DNA from: Picocystis sp. L7
Taxonomy: Eukaryota > Chlorophyta > Picocystophyceae > Picocystales > Picocystaceae
Assembly (NCBI GenBank): GCA_020975725.1
Contig: QXJR01000006.1
Location: forward strand, 1-64,000
Direction of reading: 5' to 3'
DNA: 64,000 nucleotides
Shown here: in pieces, positions 31,173 to 40,590 of the stretch
How the letters are laid out: each line of letters starts with the position of its first letter
Numbering within the stretch: position 1 is the first letter of the stretch
Translations under genes and position numbers: made by a program
Notes under the pieces: model-generated
What the model was told of the DNA's origin: nothing
Database searches by the model: none
The model's input: only the letters and a program-made list of their open reading frames with translations

Positions 31173-32729
31173 TCAATGAGACAGAGTTTGATCGTTTTCC
31201 GATACATCTTCCTCATCACAGCGAAGATGCTCCATAAGTTGGTCTGAAATATCCATATCCATAAAGTAGCAGCTGTCTGGCTCATTGTCTTGCTGTGAGT
31301 CGTCCTGGTCATCGGCGATGTGAGTCTCATTCTCTATGAAACGGGATTGATAATGTTCTTGTTTGTTCTCCATCAATTCTTTCTCTCCTGCCATTACCTT
31401 CCTCAAGGGACAGTCACGGGCAATATGATCGCTTGAAAGGCAGACCACAGCTGGCTTCATCCTGCAAAGGCACAAGTTCAATTCTCTTGCTTGTTTGATC
31501 TGATCAGGGGTAAGTATCTTATGCAAGAAGCGTTGACGAAAGGAAAGTTGTCGCTTGGTGAAGTCTTCAATTTCCTAGTCCTGCACCGTCGCAAAGACCA
31601 CTTGAGTTCTGGGAACGCCGTCCGTGGTCTGTGAGGGTTGCTTCTCGCGACTAAAGGCCATTCTTTGCTTGCCTTGTTGCTGTTGCTGCCATATCGCTTG
31701 TGCGGCCTGGACGATACGAGCGAACGGCATCTCGGTAAGAATTGCTAACGTCGTGCGATCCATTTCGAGGGCCTTGCCCATAAAAGCTGTATGTAGTTAC
31801 TGCGATATATATCGCTGCAAGCGAGTGAGGACCTGAAGTTGTTTTCTATCGCCGTGGAGCTGAGCTCCAGGCTCTTGCCCGAAATGTTTGAGAACTGCCT
31901 GGAAACCATCGAGACAGGTTGCGAAATCTTGTGGGGATGCGTCCTAGCGCTGCCACGCTCGTTGGATATCCACAAGTGTCTTGGTTAAAGGTTCCTCGGC
32001 AAGGTGGAATTTGGCGAGCCGCTGAAAGAAATCATGGAGGCTGTGGAATTGAGTAGAGGCAAACTGTTCTTGGTTGTTTGCCCACTCATAATATTTCCCT
32101 GCTAACCCTTCAGTGAGTATTGTCGCGAGTATTTCCATCTCGTTCCAGTTTTGTTTCATCCCAAAGGCTTTCCGTTGCCCCTTGAGTGTAACAATCTGGA
32201 GGTTTGTGGCCTCTTGACCACTTTCCACATTAAATTTCTTGGGTTGCTCTGGTTTGTACTTCCCAACTGTTGCCGCAATTTGTTGCAAACCCTGGGAAGC
32301 ACGTGAAGAATTCGGTGTAGTTTGGCTTCGAGCTCCAGTAGGGTTAGAAGGGGGTTCAGATGGGGGTTGGACTCCAACTGGTGCCGGTTCTGCACCCAAC
32401 TGTGTCGAGATTGAATCCGAGACAGGGATAGACCCCATCTTGGAGCTCCAAGGGACATGTGGCGTCCGAAGCGTTTCGAAATGGCGAAGGAGTGAGTCCA
32501 ACGTCGAACGAAGCGCTGAAGTGTGCTGCTCTTGAGATTCAAACTGCGTTTGAAGCTTCTCTAAGCGGTCTTGAAAACTCATGACGACTTGATCCACCGT
32601 CTCCTTGAGATTGTGGACCTCGTCCTGTAACGGCCAGCGAGGCCTCCCAGGGTCCCTACGAGACCCTGGCCTACGGGACCAGACCCCCGGGACCCCATAT
32701 GGATGAAGGGCAATGGTGTCCCCTCTCAA
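31173..32729 (-). other. Gag region of Gypsy-2
   Basis: The N-terminal part has a coiled coil (about residues 37-80) followed by a Pro/Ser-rich linker and a capsid-like helical domain. A degenerate zinc knuckle (CLCRMKPAVVCLSSDHIARDC) lies near 31440. The layout resembles Gypsy-1 gag. Confidence 0.7.
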
Positions 32730-33459
32730 ACAACGGCCGTACCGTTCCGGAACTGGAGTCAGTCCCCTTGGGAGTTCGTATTGAAGGAAGGTCGCCCCGG
32801 TTCAGAACGGGTTTTCTGTAAGGGACATCGAGGATTTATACCGAAACAGACCGACTGAAGGGGACCGACCCCATCTCTACCTTTGCTTCTGGAAGGTAGG
32901 GCTGGGGTGCTGGACGGTGTCGATGCGACTGCCAGCTCACGTTCGCCCCGGGGCGAACGCAACGGACGGTCAGATGTGACTCTAGGGAGCACGTGGGCTG
33001 CCATGGCACCCCCGTTGCCCCAATTCCAACCGCCAGTGAGAGGCGGTGAGAGAGGTAGACCCTTGGTCCCTCTTTGCTTTGTGATACACTTCTTCTACTT
33101 GCCAAGCCAAGTGCGCAACACGCCTCCTCCTCCGACCCTGACCAACGCGACAGGAGAAACCACCTGGACGCTCCAGCACGTCCGTTCTCGCCTCCCACGC
33201 CGGCCGAGGCTCCTTCAACGCAAGGGAGAAGAGAGAGAGAAGAAGACCCCGGTACAAGGGGTGCGAATCCCGTCCACGAGACCCTCGTCACCAAGAGTAC
33301 GTGTGTTGGGTCATTCAACCACGGACGCAAGTCTAATAGTCCATGGAGGCGAAAGTGCGGGTTTGGCTACTTTCACCTTCTTCACCCGGGAGATTTGCTG
33401 GTTTCGCCTTGGGAGCCATTCGGTCCAATGATTCCAAGGGTGTCTATTCAGTTTTATAT

Positions 33460-34118
33460 TGTGGTGCTGCCCACGATTTCTGCCACAAGGGTTGCGTTTC
33501 GGTGGGGCCACAAGGGGGTTCCGTGGTGGGCCATCTTGGAAGTAAGGAGGATGTCTCCTCAGGGCGAAAGAGTTCTCGTGCGAGCTTTGCCAAGGAAAGG
33601 CAAGCTTGCACGTGGGATCCGGACTTGAGTCTAGCGGAGTGTCGAAGTGGAGCACGGCTAGTCAAGTCAAGATGGATCTGATTTCTATTTCAAGGTTTGG
33701 TGTGAGGTCCTCATTGGTCTCACACAGGGGGATGGTCTTATCATACCTTATCCGCTTCGAGCGGATCGTGTTCAAGATCCCCTGGCGATTCTTGTGCTCC
33801 CTCGGACGGTGGAGCCCCGGTGACCTGACCGAGGGGGTTGACTGGGGTACTCCTGACCGTTCGATCCTCTCCAGTGATCGAACCCCTAGATTCGTTTTGT
33901 ACGGGTAGGGTTCTGGCTAATAGGGAACACCCCGCCCCAACCATCCACACAAGTTGGTAACCCCGATCCCCCTTCCTTGGGATACATCGCTGGGGACAGT
34001 AAGGGGGGAAGGAGGCTCCTGATTGGGGGTCCAAGGCTACTGATCCCTTACAGTCCCATCTGTATTGGTCATCGTGTTTCGATCGAAGTTAACATGTGAC
34101 GGGGCAAGGGGCGTCACA
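33460..34118 (-). repeat. Gypsy-2 LTR (5' in element orientation)
   Basis: Identical to 25497-26155 as far as I can read. It is followed by the target duplication TTCTA at 34119. Confidence 0.92.
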
Positions 34119-34261
34119 TTCTACCAATGGGCATCGATCCCCTCACAAACGTGCAGGGTCAATCCACTCGGGTGGGCGGTGTACGGGAGATCTACAAAAT
34201 TGTTTTGCGAAGGAAGGCGCCGTGCATATCGGGTAGTTCGGTAGTAAAGAATCGCTGAGAC

Positions 34262-34927
34262 ATGACTGAAGAAGGAGGACATGTTGATCCCATGCACAAT
34301 ACATCATTAGGCTTGCCTTTGAGGGCAAGCACATTTTCGCATTTGGCCAATGCTTTGAAGAGTCTCGATCGGGCAAAGAAGAAAGAAGAGAGCCTCCATT
34401 ATGTCTTGTTGTTATGCAAAGACAATCAAGCATCATCGCTTTACTCCGAAAGTCTCGAGCATTTGCCAGTGCTAGGATATTGGATGAGAGAAGGGCCCGA
34501 TATGATCCGCACCCACCTTGCGATGCAAGTTGAGATCGATGCAAGGAGAGCTCGCAATGGCACTCCAAGAACTCTTGGTCTGAAATTAACCTGTGCAACA
34601 ATCAGGTACATTCAAAAGGCTATCGTGGCAGATATTCCAAGAAAGTCTAAAGCCCTGCCTCTAGAGCAAGGAGGAATTCGGCCAATCTTGTTGTCCTCCC
34701 GGCAAAGGGCATTATTGACCAAGGAGGCTCCATGGTGGCCTTACGCCGAAGTAGGCTGGTTCTCTTTCATGAAGCCTAGTGCAAAGATGCAACGTAAGGC
34801 CAAAGATGTCTTGAACTTGTGCATGTCGAATATGAATCTTGCACAATACCAATGTGCACTTGGTCTCTCCGTAGGAGAAGGCAATGACCATGTGTCTCTT
34901 TTCTTGCAAGAAAATTGGCAAAGCTAG
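34262..34927 (+). CDS. Unassigned frame in the nested transposon
   Basis: A 221-residue frame from an ATG at 34262, between the Gypsy-2 insertion and the right TIR, on the strand opposite the transposase. It is helical and Leu/Lys-rich with no zinc motif or membrane segment. Segments such as DMIRTHLAMQVEIDARRARN look protein-like. It could be an accessory transposon protein or a captured host fragment. I do not recognise it. Confidence 0.4.
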   Translation: MTEEGGHVDPMHNTSLGLPLRASTFSHLANALKSLDRAKKKEESLHYVLLLCKDNQASSLYSESLEHLPVLGYWMREGPDMIRTHLAMQVEIDARRARNGTPRTLGLKLTCATIRYIQKAIVADIPRKSKALPLEQGGIRPILLSSRQRALLTKEAPWWPYAEVGWFSFMKPSAKMQRKAKDVLNLCMSNMNLAQYQCALGLSVGEGNDHVSLFLQENWQS

Positions 34928-35448
34928 CATTAGCTTGCTAGACAATTGGTCATCACCTTCTCTCTTTTTTTTCTGATGTCAATTCAGCATGCAAATTAGG
35001 TCAGAAATCGGCCAGGTTGTCCACCAGTTTCTCGCAGCAGGATCCACCTCCCCCTCCCCTCCGCGCCCCCCCTCCGTCCTCTTTCGCATGGAAAGCAGCA
35101 AGTAGTTGCGTTGCCGTTCCTTCCAACCCGTGGACGTGTCGGGAGGAACGGCCACGCAACCCGCATCAGCTCGACAGCCACGTCGTTGGTGGTGTTGCAG
35201 TGTCCAGGCCCGTGAGGATCCCGATGGTCCACGAACGATCACCTCCACTCCTAGCGCTTCTTCCCCTCCTCTCTTCTTCCAACACTTGTTCCTGTGCTTC
35301 TTTTCCACCTCTCGAGCGTTTCGATCCCCTCCGTCCGACCTTCTCCTGCTCTGTCCATGATGCCACGCGTGGTGTGACGCACCAGATGCGTCGTCCTGGT
35401 CGGCACCTTCGTGGTGTACCCCCCCTGAACCCACTGAAACCCGGGTTA

Positions 35449-35591
35449 GGGGGTTGTTTTCGCATGGGGGGCCCGAGAGGGGGGGACTGGACCGATGTCC
35501 GAGATGGGCCTATCTGGGGAATCGGCCATCCCACAGTCCCTCATGCCGGGATGTTTCCAACCGTCCTATTAAAATTCACGAAGCCTATTTG
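35449..35591 (-). repeat. Right TIR of the nested transposon
   Basis: Mirror of 21136-21278, followed at once by the second ATGGAAAG target copy at 35592. Confidence 0.9.
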
Positions 35592-35797
35592 ATGGAAAGT
35601 ACACGATTCGTTATACAGATGCTTATGAGGAAAAAGTTGGACATAAAGAATTGAAGGGACTGCTGTACACAGCATCCAATCCGATAGATTAGGAAAGCTG
35701 GGGAGTTTTTAACCTGAGAGCATGTTTTCTCCTTTATTACCTACTTGTTTCATTGACGTCAAGTACCGTCGAGGACGCCGGTGCTGGGGTTGGGGAG

Positions 35798-36018
35798 TGT
35801 TAGGACCCAACACCCCTATTTGGTCCTCACCCATTGGAATCCTCCAATGGATGGGTGACCTCCGGTTGGGGAAAGTCCTTATTTTCCCCCAACCACACGG
35901 TTTAATCAAGTTGATCTTGACATGGAAGGACGAGCCGCCTCCCAAGCGCCTCCACGTCCTCCAAGGCAACTTCCTCCGCGTAGGCGGAGCTCAAGAGCGA
36001 AGGATCGCATTCTTAACA
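35798..36018 (+). repeat. Gypsy-1 3' LTR
   Basis: 221 bp with ends TGTTAGGA and TCTTAACA. It is preceded by the purine tract GGGGTTGGGGAG, a likely second-strand primer site. A third family member, a solo LTR of the same length, lies at 44442. Confidence 0.85.
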
Positions 36019-37366
36019 TGTGTCATTTGTTGACCCTGGTCCCGCTCAATCCCGAGATGAAGATGAACCGACCCACGGCCATGTGTGCCATCGAGAACGG
36101 GTGCAAAAGGATAACTATGAAACGAAAAGACCAAACATTTACTTGGCAAATCATCAGATACGATGGAGCGGCACACACCTATGCTTCGCTAGATTGCAAT
36201 CACATAGATTGAAGGTTCGCAAAACCAGCATCCGTTGGATCTCGATCCATCCTCCTAGGCTTGCAGTGTCATCTCCAAATGTGCATGCCTGCACGTTGAT
36301 CTCGATCCATCCTACTTCCCGTACCGTTGGAGTATTCTATGGTCTAAGCCTGCAACATTCCAGCCCAAAACTCGCAAGTAAAGGAAGTGTGCATGGCTGC
36401 GCGTACCACGACGGCCCTCGTGCGGCGCGGAGGACCACATGTGGTGTGCCGTATGCATTTGCGTGCACTCCCTCACAAAGGCCTGATAGGCTGATTGAGC
36501 CACCATTCCATTCCAACCTTAGCGTTCGCTAGCTCCACCCTCCTTTCCCAACTGCCTTTCGATCTCGCCCCCTTCGAGACTTGGTTTTGCTTTCGTTTTG
36601 ATGAACAATATCGACGTTTTCAGTTGCGTCGTCCACGTCTTTGGCACCTAGACTTTACCTGCGGCGCCGATCTACCCACTCGGGACGTAGGAAGAGGGTC
36701 CCTGCTAGGAGAGCCCAACTGGTTCCTTTCGGGAAACAAAACCACCGCCATTTTGTTTCCCACCGGTTTTCCGAAAAATAATCCCGGGTGAGATTCCAGA
36801 CGGACTTACAATGTTGTTGATTAGACTTCAAAATGAGCTCTGATGACACCGTAGGTAACGTAACATGCTACAAGCCGAGAGAGCTATAGCGTAAGATATC
36901 GTACGGGCTATGGTACACATCTCTACCCCAACTTGTGTCGATTAGGGGTGACGAAATTCCCAAAACCCCGAGTCTCGACATCTTTTATCCAAACTGCGAG
37001 CTCTTCGGAAAGCAAACTGACACTGCCTTGCAAGCCAACCGTGTTCAAGGCATGGTCCAGAAGGTACACCAGTGTCGGGCGCCCTGCACGCGCAACACAT
37101 ATGCTAAAGTGCGCGTGTGGTGTGGTTTGTGTATCTTTCGGTGACCTAAGACTAACTCTACGAAGCAACCCTGCGTAGGCACACCTTCGTGAGAGAAAAG
37201 GTCAATAACAGCACCAAGCCGGCCGGAAAAGCTAGCGATACACCAAGACGATTTATTGCCGTCCTATGTGCCTGGTACGGTAGCCGAGTTATACATATAA
37301 CGTGTTCTCTTGAAGATCTTCTTGGTAAGTCACTTGATTGTTCCATGAGCCCGATAAGTGTTTGAA
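36019..37366. other. No supported gene
   Basis: Non-repetitive sequence between Gypsy-1 and the CapA-like gene. A short sequence GATCTCGATCCATCCT occurs twice, at about 36239 and 36299. The last 100 bp include a GGTAAGT that could be a splice donor, but no in-frame upstream exon is open. No RNA gene is seen. Confidence 0.5.
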
Positions 37367-38653
37367 ATGCAGGCTTTTTCTCTGCCTTTCTGTTCACATC
37401 CTTCCTGCAAAGTTTGGTGGTGGGTAAAATGTTGTTTAGTTGGAGGATTCCTTATCCTTGCATTGTTGTGGAGTGTCCATGCAGTCCCACCCAGGCCCGC
37501 AGTGAAGCCAGTTGTGGATATAACATTGGCTTTTGGTGGCGATCTCCTCCTCTCCAAACGAAAGTCCACTGGAGTAGCAACAAGCAGCACTTGTGAAATT
37601 CAGTCTTTCAGCTCAAAAGAGAATCCAAGGATTAGTTTTTGGACCAATGTCACTCAGCTACTGAACCAAGCAGACTGGCGCATGTTCAACCTTGAAACCC
37701 CTGTCTCAACTAAGAAGTACGCCCCAACCCTCTTGCCCACTGGCAGGTATAAGAAGCAAGGGTTTCAAGTGTCGGAAGTGGTTGGCTCCATCTTAGAGCA
37801 AGCAGGCATCGACATGTGTACCCTTGCAAATAATCACCTTGTCGACATTCCCACTGGGGTAGCAGATACCCGTAGTTTTCTTACAGGTATTGGCATTTGT
37901 GGAGCTGGAGCAGGTAAAAGTATGGAGGATGCTACAAAGCCATGCATTTTTCGTGTGAATGGTATACGTATTGCCATCTTCTCTGCGGCAGACTTGCGCT
38001 CAATTCGTGGTGGGGATGAAACACGAGAGTTCACCTTGACCAGTTCTGCCACAGAGCAAAAGAGTGGTATCTGGGACTTGCATACAGGCAAGATGGACTC
38101 TCTTGTACTCAACTGGAATGCATCATTGTTCTCCAAGATTGCGCACAAGGTAGCGCTTGCACAACAGCAAGCTGATCTTGTTATATTTAGCATTCACTGG
38201 CAGAAGAATGACGCGTCGTTCGTTCCTCAGCGGCCCTTTGTTCGTTTTGCACATTGCCTTGTAGATGCTGGGGTAGATATAGTTATTGGTGGGCATCCAC
38301 ATCACATTCAACCAATTGAGGTATACAAGCAAAAACTAATAGTCTATGGAACAGGGGAGGCATTGCGTGCATATCCGAATCCAGGTTTTGCCCACCGAAG
38401 GTATGAGATCAGTGTTCTTTACCGAGTACAAGTGCAATGTTCCACACTTAATCGAAAGAAAAATAAATGCATCCTGAAAGTTGTTTGGTTAACACCATTA
38501 TTGTTGAATCATTACAATTGCTCTGTATCTATTCATCCGGACTTAGTCCAGGCAAAGGAATTTCTTCGCACGGTGAATCTTTGGAACAAGTGCCCCTTTT
38601 CAGAGGGCTGGGGCCACCTTGAGCTGGACCTCACACAGATAGAGGCATGTTAA
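37367..38653 (+). CDS. CapA-like (poly-gamma-glutamate synthesis type) secreted or membrane-anchored protein
   Basis: A 428-residue intact frame, starting at the ATG at 37367 (a GTG three codons upstream is unlikely). One hydrophobic segment (about 19-39) acts as signal peptide or type II anchor. The rest is a CapA/PGA_cap metallophosphatase-like domain with the motifs in order: FGGDLLL (56-62), NLETPV (108-113), ANNHLVDIP (154-162), HWQKND (277-282), GGHPHHIQPIE (308-318) and YGTGEAL (327-333). These match the metal-binding loops of bacterial CapA, needed for polyglutamate capsule formation. It probably works in the secretory lumen or at the surface. It converges on the TupA-FkbM gene, 113 bp away. 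No introns, TAA stop. Ancient transfer from bacteria is likely. Confidence 0.88.
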   Translation: MQAFSLPFCSHPSCKVWWWVKCCLVGGFLILALLWSVHAVPPRPAVKPVVDITLAFGGDLLLSKRKSTGVATSSTCEIQSFSSKENPRISFWTNVTQLLNQADWRMFNLETPVSTKKYAPTLLPTGRYKKQGFQVSEVVGSILEQAGIDMCTLANNHLVDIPTGVADTRSFLTGIGICGAGAGKSMEDATKPCIFRVNGIRIAIFSAADLRSIRGGDETREFTLTSSATEQKSGIWDLHTGKMDSLVLNWNASLFSKIAHKVALAQQQADLVIFSIHWQKNDASFVPQRPFVRFAHCLVDAGVDIVIGGHPHHIQPIEVYKQKLIVYGTGEALRAYPNPGFAHRRYEISVLYRVQVQCSTLNRKKNKCILKVVWLTPLLLNHYNCSVSIHPDLVQAKEFLRTVNLWNKCPFSEGWGHLELDLTQIEAC

Positions 38654-38766
38654 GTTTAGGTCCACTGCTGCAAAACTACAAATGAGCTAGTTACACAAGC
38701 TACCGTACCTTCGCAATACAGAAATGGATGATTGCTTATGTTTTGGGCCACTTGATTGATTATTTA

Positions 38767-40590
38767 TCAAGTGGAAACATGTTGGTAACTGGTTTGTAAT
38801 AATTGGTGCTTTGCAAGGAATTCAGCACTTGCAAACCAACCATCTTCACTTAACCTTCCAGATTTAGTTCTTTTTATTAGTACATATCCTTTTGCATTCA
38901 ACAGCCCCTCTATCTTGGCATGGATTTCTTGAAAATGTACATTGAACTCTACAACAAGGACACCAAAACTTACCTCACTAAAGTCAATGGTATGCAGAAC
39001 TTGCAATTCCGAACCCTCTACGTCCAGGGTAAAGAAGTCAAAGTAAGTGTAGCCGGCATCTTGGAGAATGGATGAGAGAGGTCTACAGGTGACTGTAGGC
39101 AATTCTGTTTCTTTGACTTGACCATGGAAGCGTTTTCTATATGAGGGTGACAGAAACTCGTATATACCAGAACCCGTAGACTTGTCAGACCAGTGCAATT
39201 TCGTTGTCTCTGCACAAACTGCACTGTGGAAAACCTTGTCGTTTGGCCTGTTCCTCTGCAAGAGCTGAAAACTTGCTGGTGAGGCTTCGATCAGCACTCC
39301 AGTCCAGTTCATTGCTTGCGAAAAGAGTAGCGAATTAGACGCGGTCTTCCCGTCATAAGCCCCAATCTCTAGATACAACCCACCACACTTACCCGCGAAA
39401 AAATACTGCCACAAAGTGAAACTGATCTTGTCCGCGGAGGCATCGTATTGCTTGACTGCCGTCCACCTGTCCGGACAAGCAGGCAAAATGCCAATTGTGA
39501 AAGCTTCTTCCGTACAAAGTCCTAGTGCAGAAGTGAAAGTACTAAGTAGATGGTTTAAATTTTGGGAACCTCCTGCAGGACTAAATGTGAGTTCTCCAAC
39601 AAATATTTCGCCTTCTACAATATAAAGATCAACCCTCACAAACCGGAAGTCCTCCGCAAGCCTACCTGCTACTTCTAGCATCTTTGGTAATTGAGCAGGA
39701 GGCGGCATGAGCTTACCAGGTTTAAGGTCAGGTCTCACTGAGGATGCCATTGATTTCCAGTTTCTCCAGTAAAATCGAAATTTTGGCCCATTTAAATCGT
39801 TCTCCTTTACCTCTATAAAAATGGCTTCTCCTGCAAAGACAAAAACTTTGTAGTCAATGACAGTACTGGTGTTCAGGTATTCTTCTACTAGCACGGCTGG
39901 TCTTATTTTCGAGTACTGTCGCTCACTTTTGCAGTTGTAGCACTTCCTTAGCCACTGTGAGGCCAAGCCATATAGGTCGCGTCTTTTGAATGGTTTGCCC
40001 TGTAGTGTCTTATTGTTCCTAACCAAAAAGTTCATCCCAGAGCCATGGGTAGCCTTAAAAGCGAAGGAGTCGGGAAACTGATAACTCCACAAGAATTGAA
40101 GATTTTTTGTTGTAAAAAGCATGAGTGTTTTGGGAAGTTTCACATCGGTTGTTTTCAGTCTAACGAAGTGCTTCACAGCAGACTTGTCGACAAACCGTGC
40201 ATAGGAATCATACCTAGAATTCCTTGCTTGTCTACGCATCCAGCTGGACCAGGTTTCTTCAGATTGTATACATTCCTGTTGTTCGATGGTGACATTCTTA
40301 TAAGAGATATAGGAACAGAAATCATAGTACTCTGTGGAGATGGAGGGCGTTTCTCCCATGATTTTATTGCAGGTTTGACCAACAACAGATAGACTTGCAA
40401 CGTCACTCCTAATCATATCAAAGTGTAACGGCTCATCAATACGGCGTTCAAGATCGGGAGCAAAGGTCTTTTGAAGTTGGAATTTTTCCCGACCGCTCCT
40501 CTCTTCTCCATTTTTAACATAAGAATCCGCTGACCGTGACTGACCAGAAGGCCCAGCAAGTAAGCAAAGGGCAAGCAAAAACAGGAACAT
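38767..40590 (-). CDS. Secreted fusion: TupA-like ATP-grasp plus FkbM-type methyltransferase
   Basis: A 607-residue intact frame from the ATG at 40590. A signal peptide (MFLFLLALCLLAGPSGQSRS) leads. Residues 110-345 are a TupA-like ATP-grasp domain: FAFKATHGSGMN (ATP lysine and glycine loop, about 177-188), YKVFVFAGEA (247-256) and VRVDLYIVEGEIFVGELTF (319-337), which holds the metal-binding acidic residues. Residues 403-575 are an FkbM-type SAM methyltransferase: GGLYLEIGAYDGKT, GVLIEAS, and FTLDVEGSELQVL. ATP-grasp enzymes ligate a carboxylate to an amine; TupA is named for teichuronopeptide synthesis. FkbM enzymes O-methylate, often sugars. Both domains look complete. This suggests a luminal enzyme that builds and methylates an acidic surface polymer. 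Confidence 0.88.
   Translation of the reverse strand: MFLFLLALCLLAGPSGQSRSADSYVKNGEERSGREKFQLQKTFAPDLERRIDEPLHFDMIRSDVASLSVVGQTCNKIMGETPSISTEYYDFCSYISYKNVTIEQQECIQSEETWSSWMRRQARNSRYDSYARFVDKSAVKHFVRLKTTDVKLPKTLMLFTTKNLQFLWSYQFPDSFAFKATHGSGMNFLVRNNKTLQGKPFKRRDLYGLASQWLRKCYNCKSERQYSKIRPAVLVEEYLNTSTVIDYKVFVFAGEAIFIEVKENDLNGPKFRFYWRNWKSMASSVRPDLKPGKLMPPPAQLPKMLEVAGRLAEDFRFVRVDLYIVEGEIFVGELTFSPAGGSQNLNHLLSTFTSALGLCTEEAFTIGILPACPDRWTAVKQYDASADKISFTLWQYFFAGKCGGLYLEIGAYDGKTASNSLLFSQAMNWTGVLIEASPASFQLLQRNRPNDKVFHSAVCAETTKLHWSDKSTGSGIYEFLSPSYRKRFHGQVKETELPTVTCRPLSSILQDAGYTYFDFFTLDVEGSELQVLHTIDFSEVSFGVLVVEFNVHFQEIHAKIEGLLNAKGYVLIKRTKSGRLSEDGWFASAEFLAKHQLLQTSYQHVST

Larger units (their letters stand above)
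25497..34118 (-). mobile_element. Full-length Ty3/Gypsy-type element with DNA methyltransferase domain (Gypsy-2)
   Basis: LTRs of 659 bp (25497-26155 and 33460-34118) begin TGTGG and end CGTCACA; every stretch I compared is identical. The 5-bp target duplication TTCTA is exact (25492-25496 and 34119-34123). A polypurine tract (minus-strand GGAGGGGGGAT) lies inside the 25497 LTR. Parts on the minus strand: gag 32.7-31.2 kb, protease and RT 31.1-29.7 kb, RNase H 29.6-29.0 kb, methyltransferase 28.96-28.09 kb, H2C2 integrase 27.9-27.0 kb, and chromodomain-type end near 26.7 kb (YILRDWATIPPGYWVRW). Coding is interrupted about five times. Identical LTRs point to a recent insertion. Confidence 0.93.
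21136..35591 (-). mobile_element. Large TIR DNA transposon nested in Gypsy-1, KDZ/Zisupton-like
   Basis: An exact 8-bp target duplication ATGGAAAG flanks it (21128-21135 and 35592-35599). TIRs of about 143 bp lie at 21136-21278 and 35449-35591; position pairs sum to 56727 with no net indels. Without the nested Gypsy-2 it is about 5.8 kb. It carries a decayed transposase on the minus strand (21786-24537), a 57-bp tandem repeat, and an unassigned plus-strand frame (34262-34927). The 8-bp duplication and the transposase motifs (CVCERGKQCKRIHIDG, VYDNG, FFRKTRFFQDQMHHRNHT) fit large KDZ/Zisupton-type elements. The element is certain; the family is tentative. Confidence 0.85.
14217..36018 (+). mobile_element. 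Ty3/Gypsy-type element with DNA methyltransferase domain (Gypsy-1), interrupted by a nested TIR transposon
   Basis: LTRs of about 220 bp lie at 14217-14434 and 35798-36018. The 3' LTR follows a purine-rich tract, and its ends are TGTTAGGA ... TTCTTAACA. Parts in order: gag (14.6-15.7 kb) with zinc knuckle, aspartic protease (about 16.0-16.6 kb, LWDTGAGRSYV), reverse transcriptase (17.2-17.8 kb, CYLDDLLIY), RNase H (18.0-18.4 kb), cytosine-C5 methyltransferase (18.43-19.24 kb), H2C2 integrase (19.5-20.6 kb) and a chromodomain-like end (about 20.7-20.85 kb). A TIR transposon sits at 21136-35591. The element is broken, with roughly five or six interruptions besides the insertion. LTRs differ by about 6 percent, so it is older than Gypsy-2. 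Confidence 0.9.

Noticed and set aside
37325-37372. Possible 48-base intron (GTAAGT to TGCAG) at the start of the CapA-like gene
   Set aside because: It would remove the only good ATG, and the upstream phase runs into a stop with no new start.
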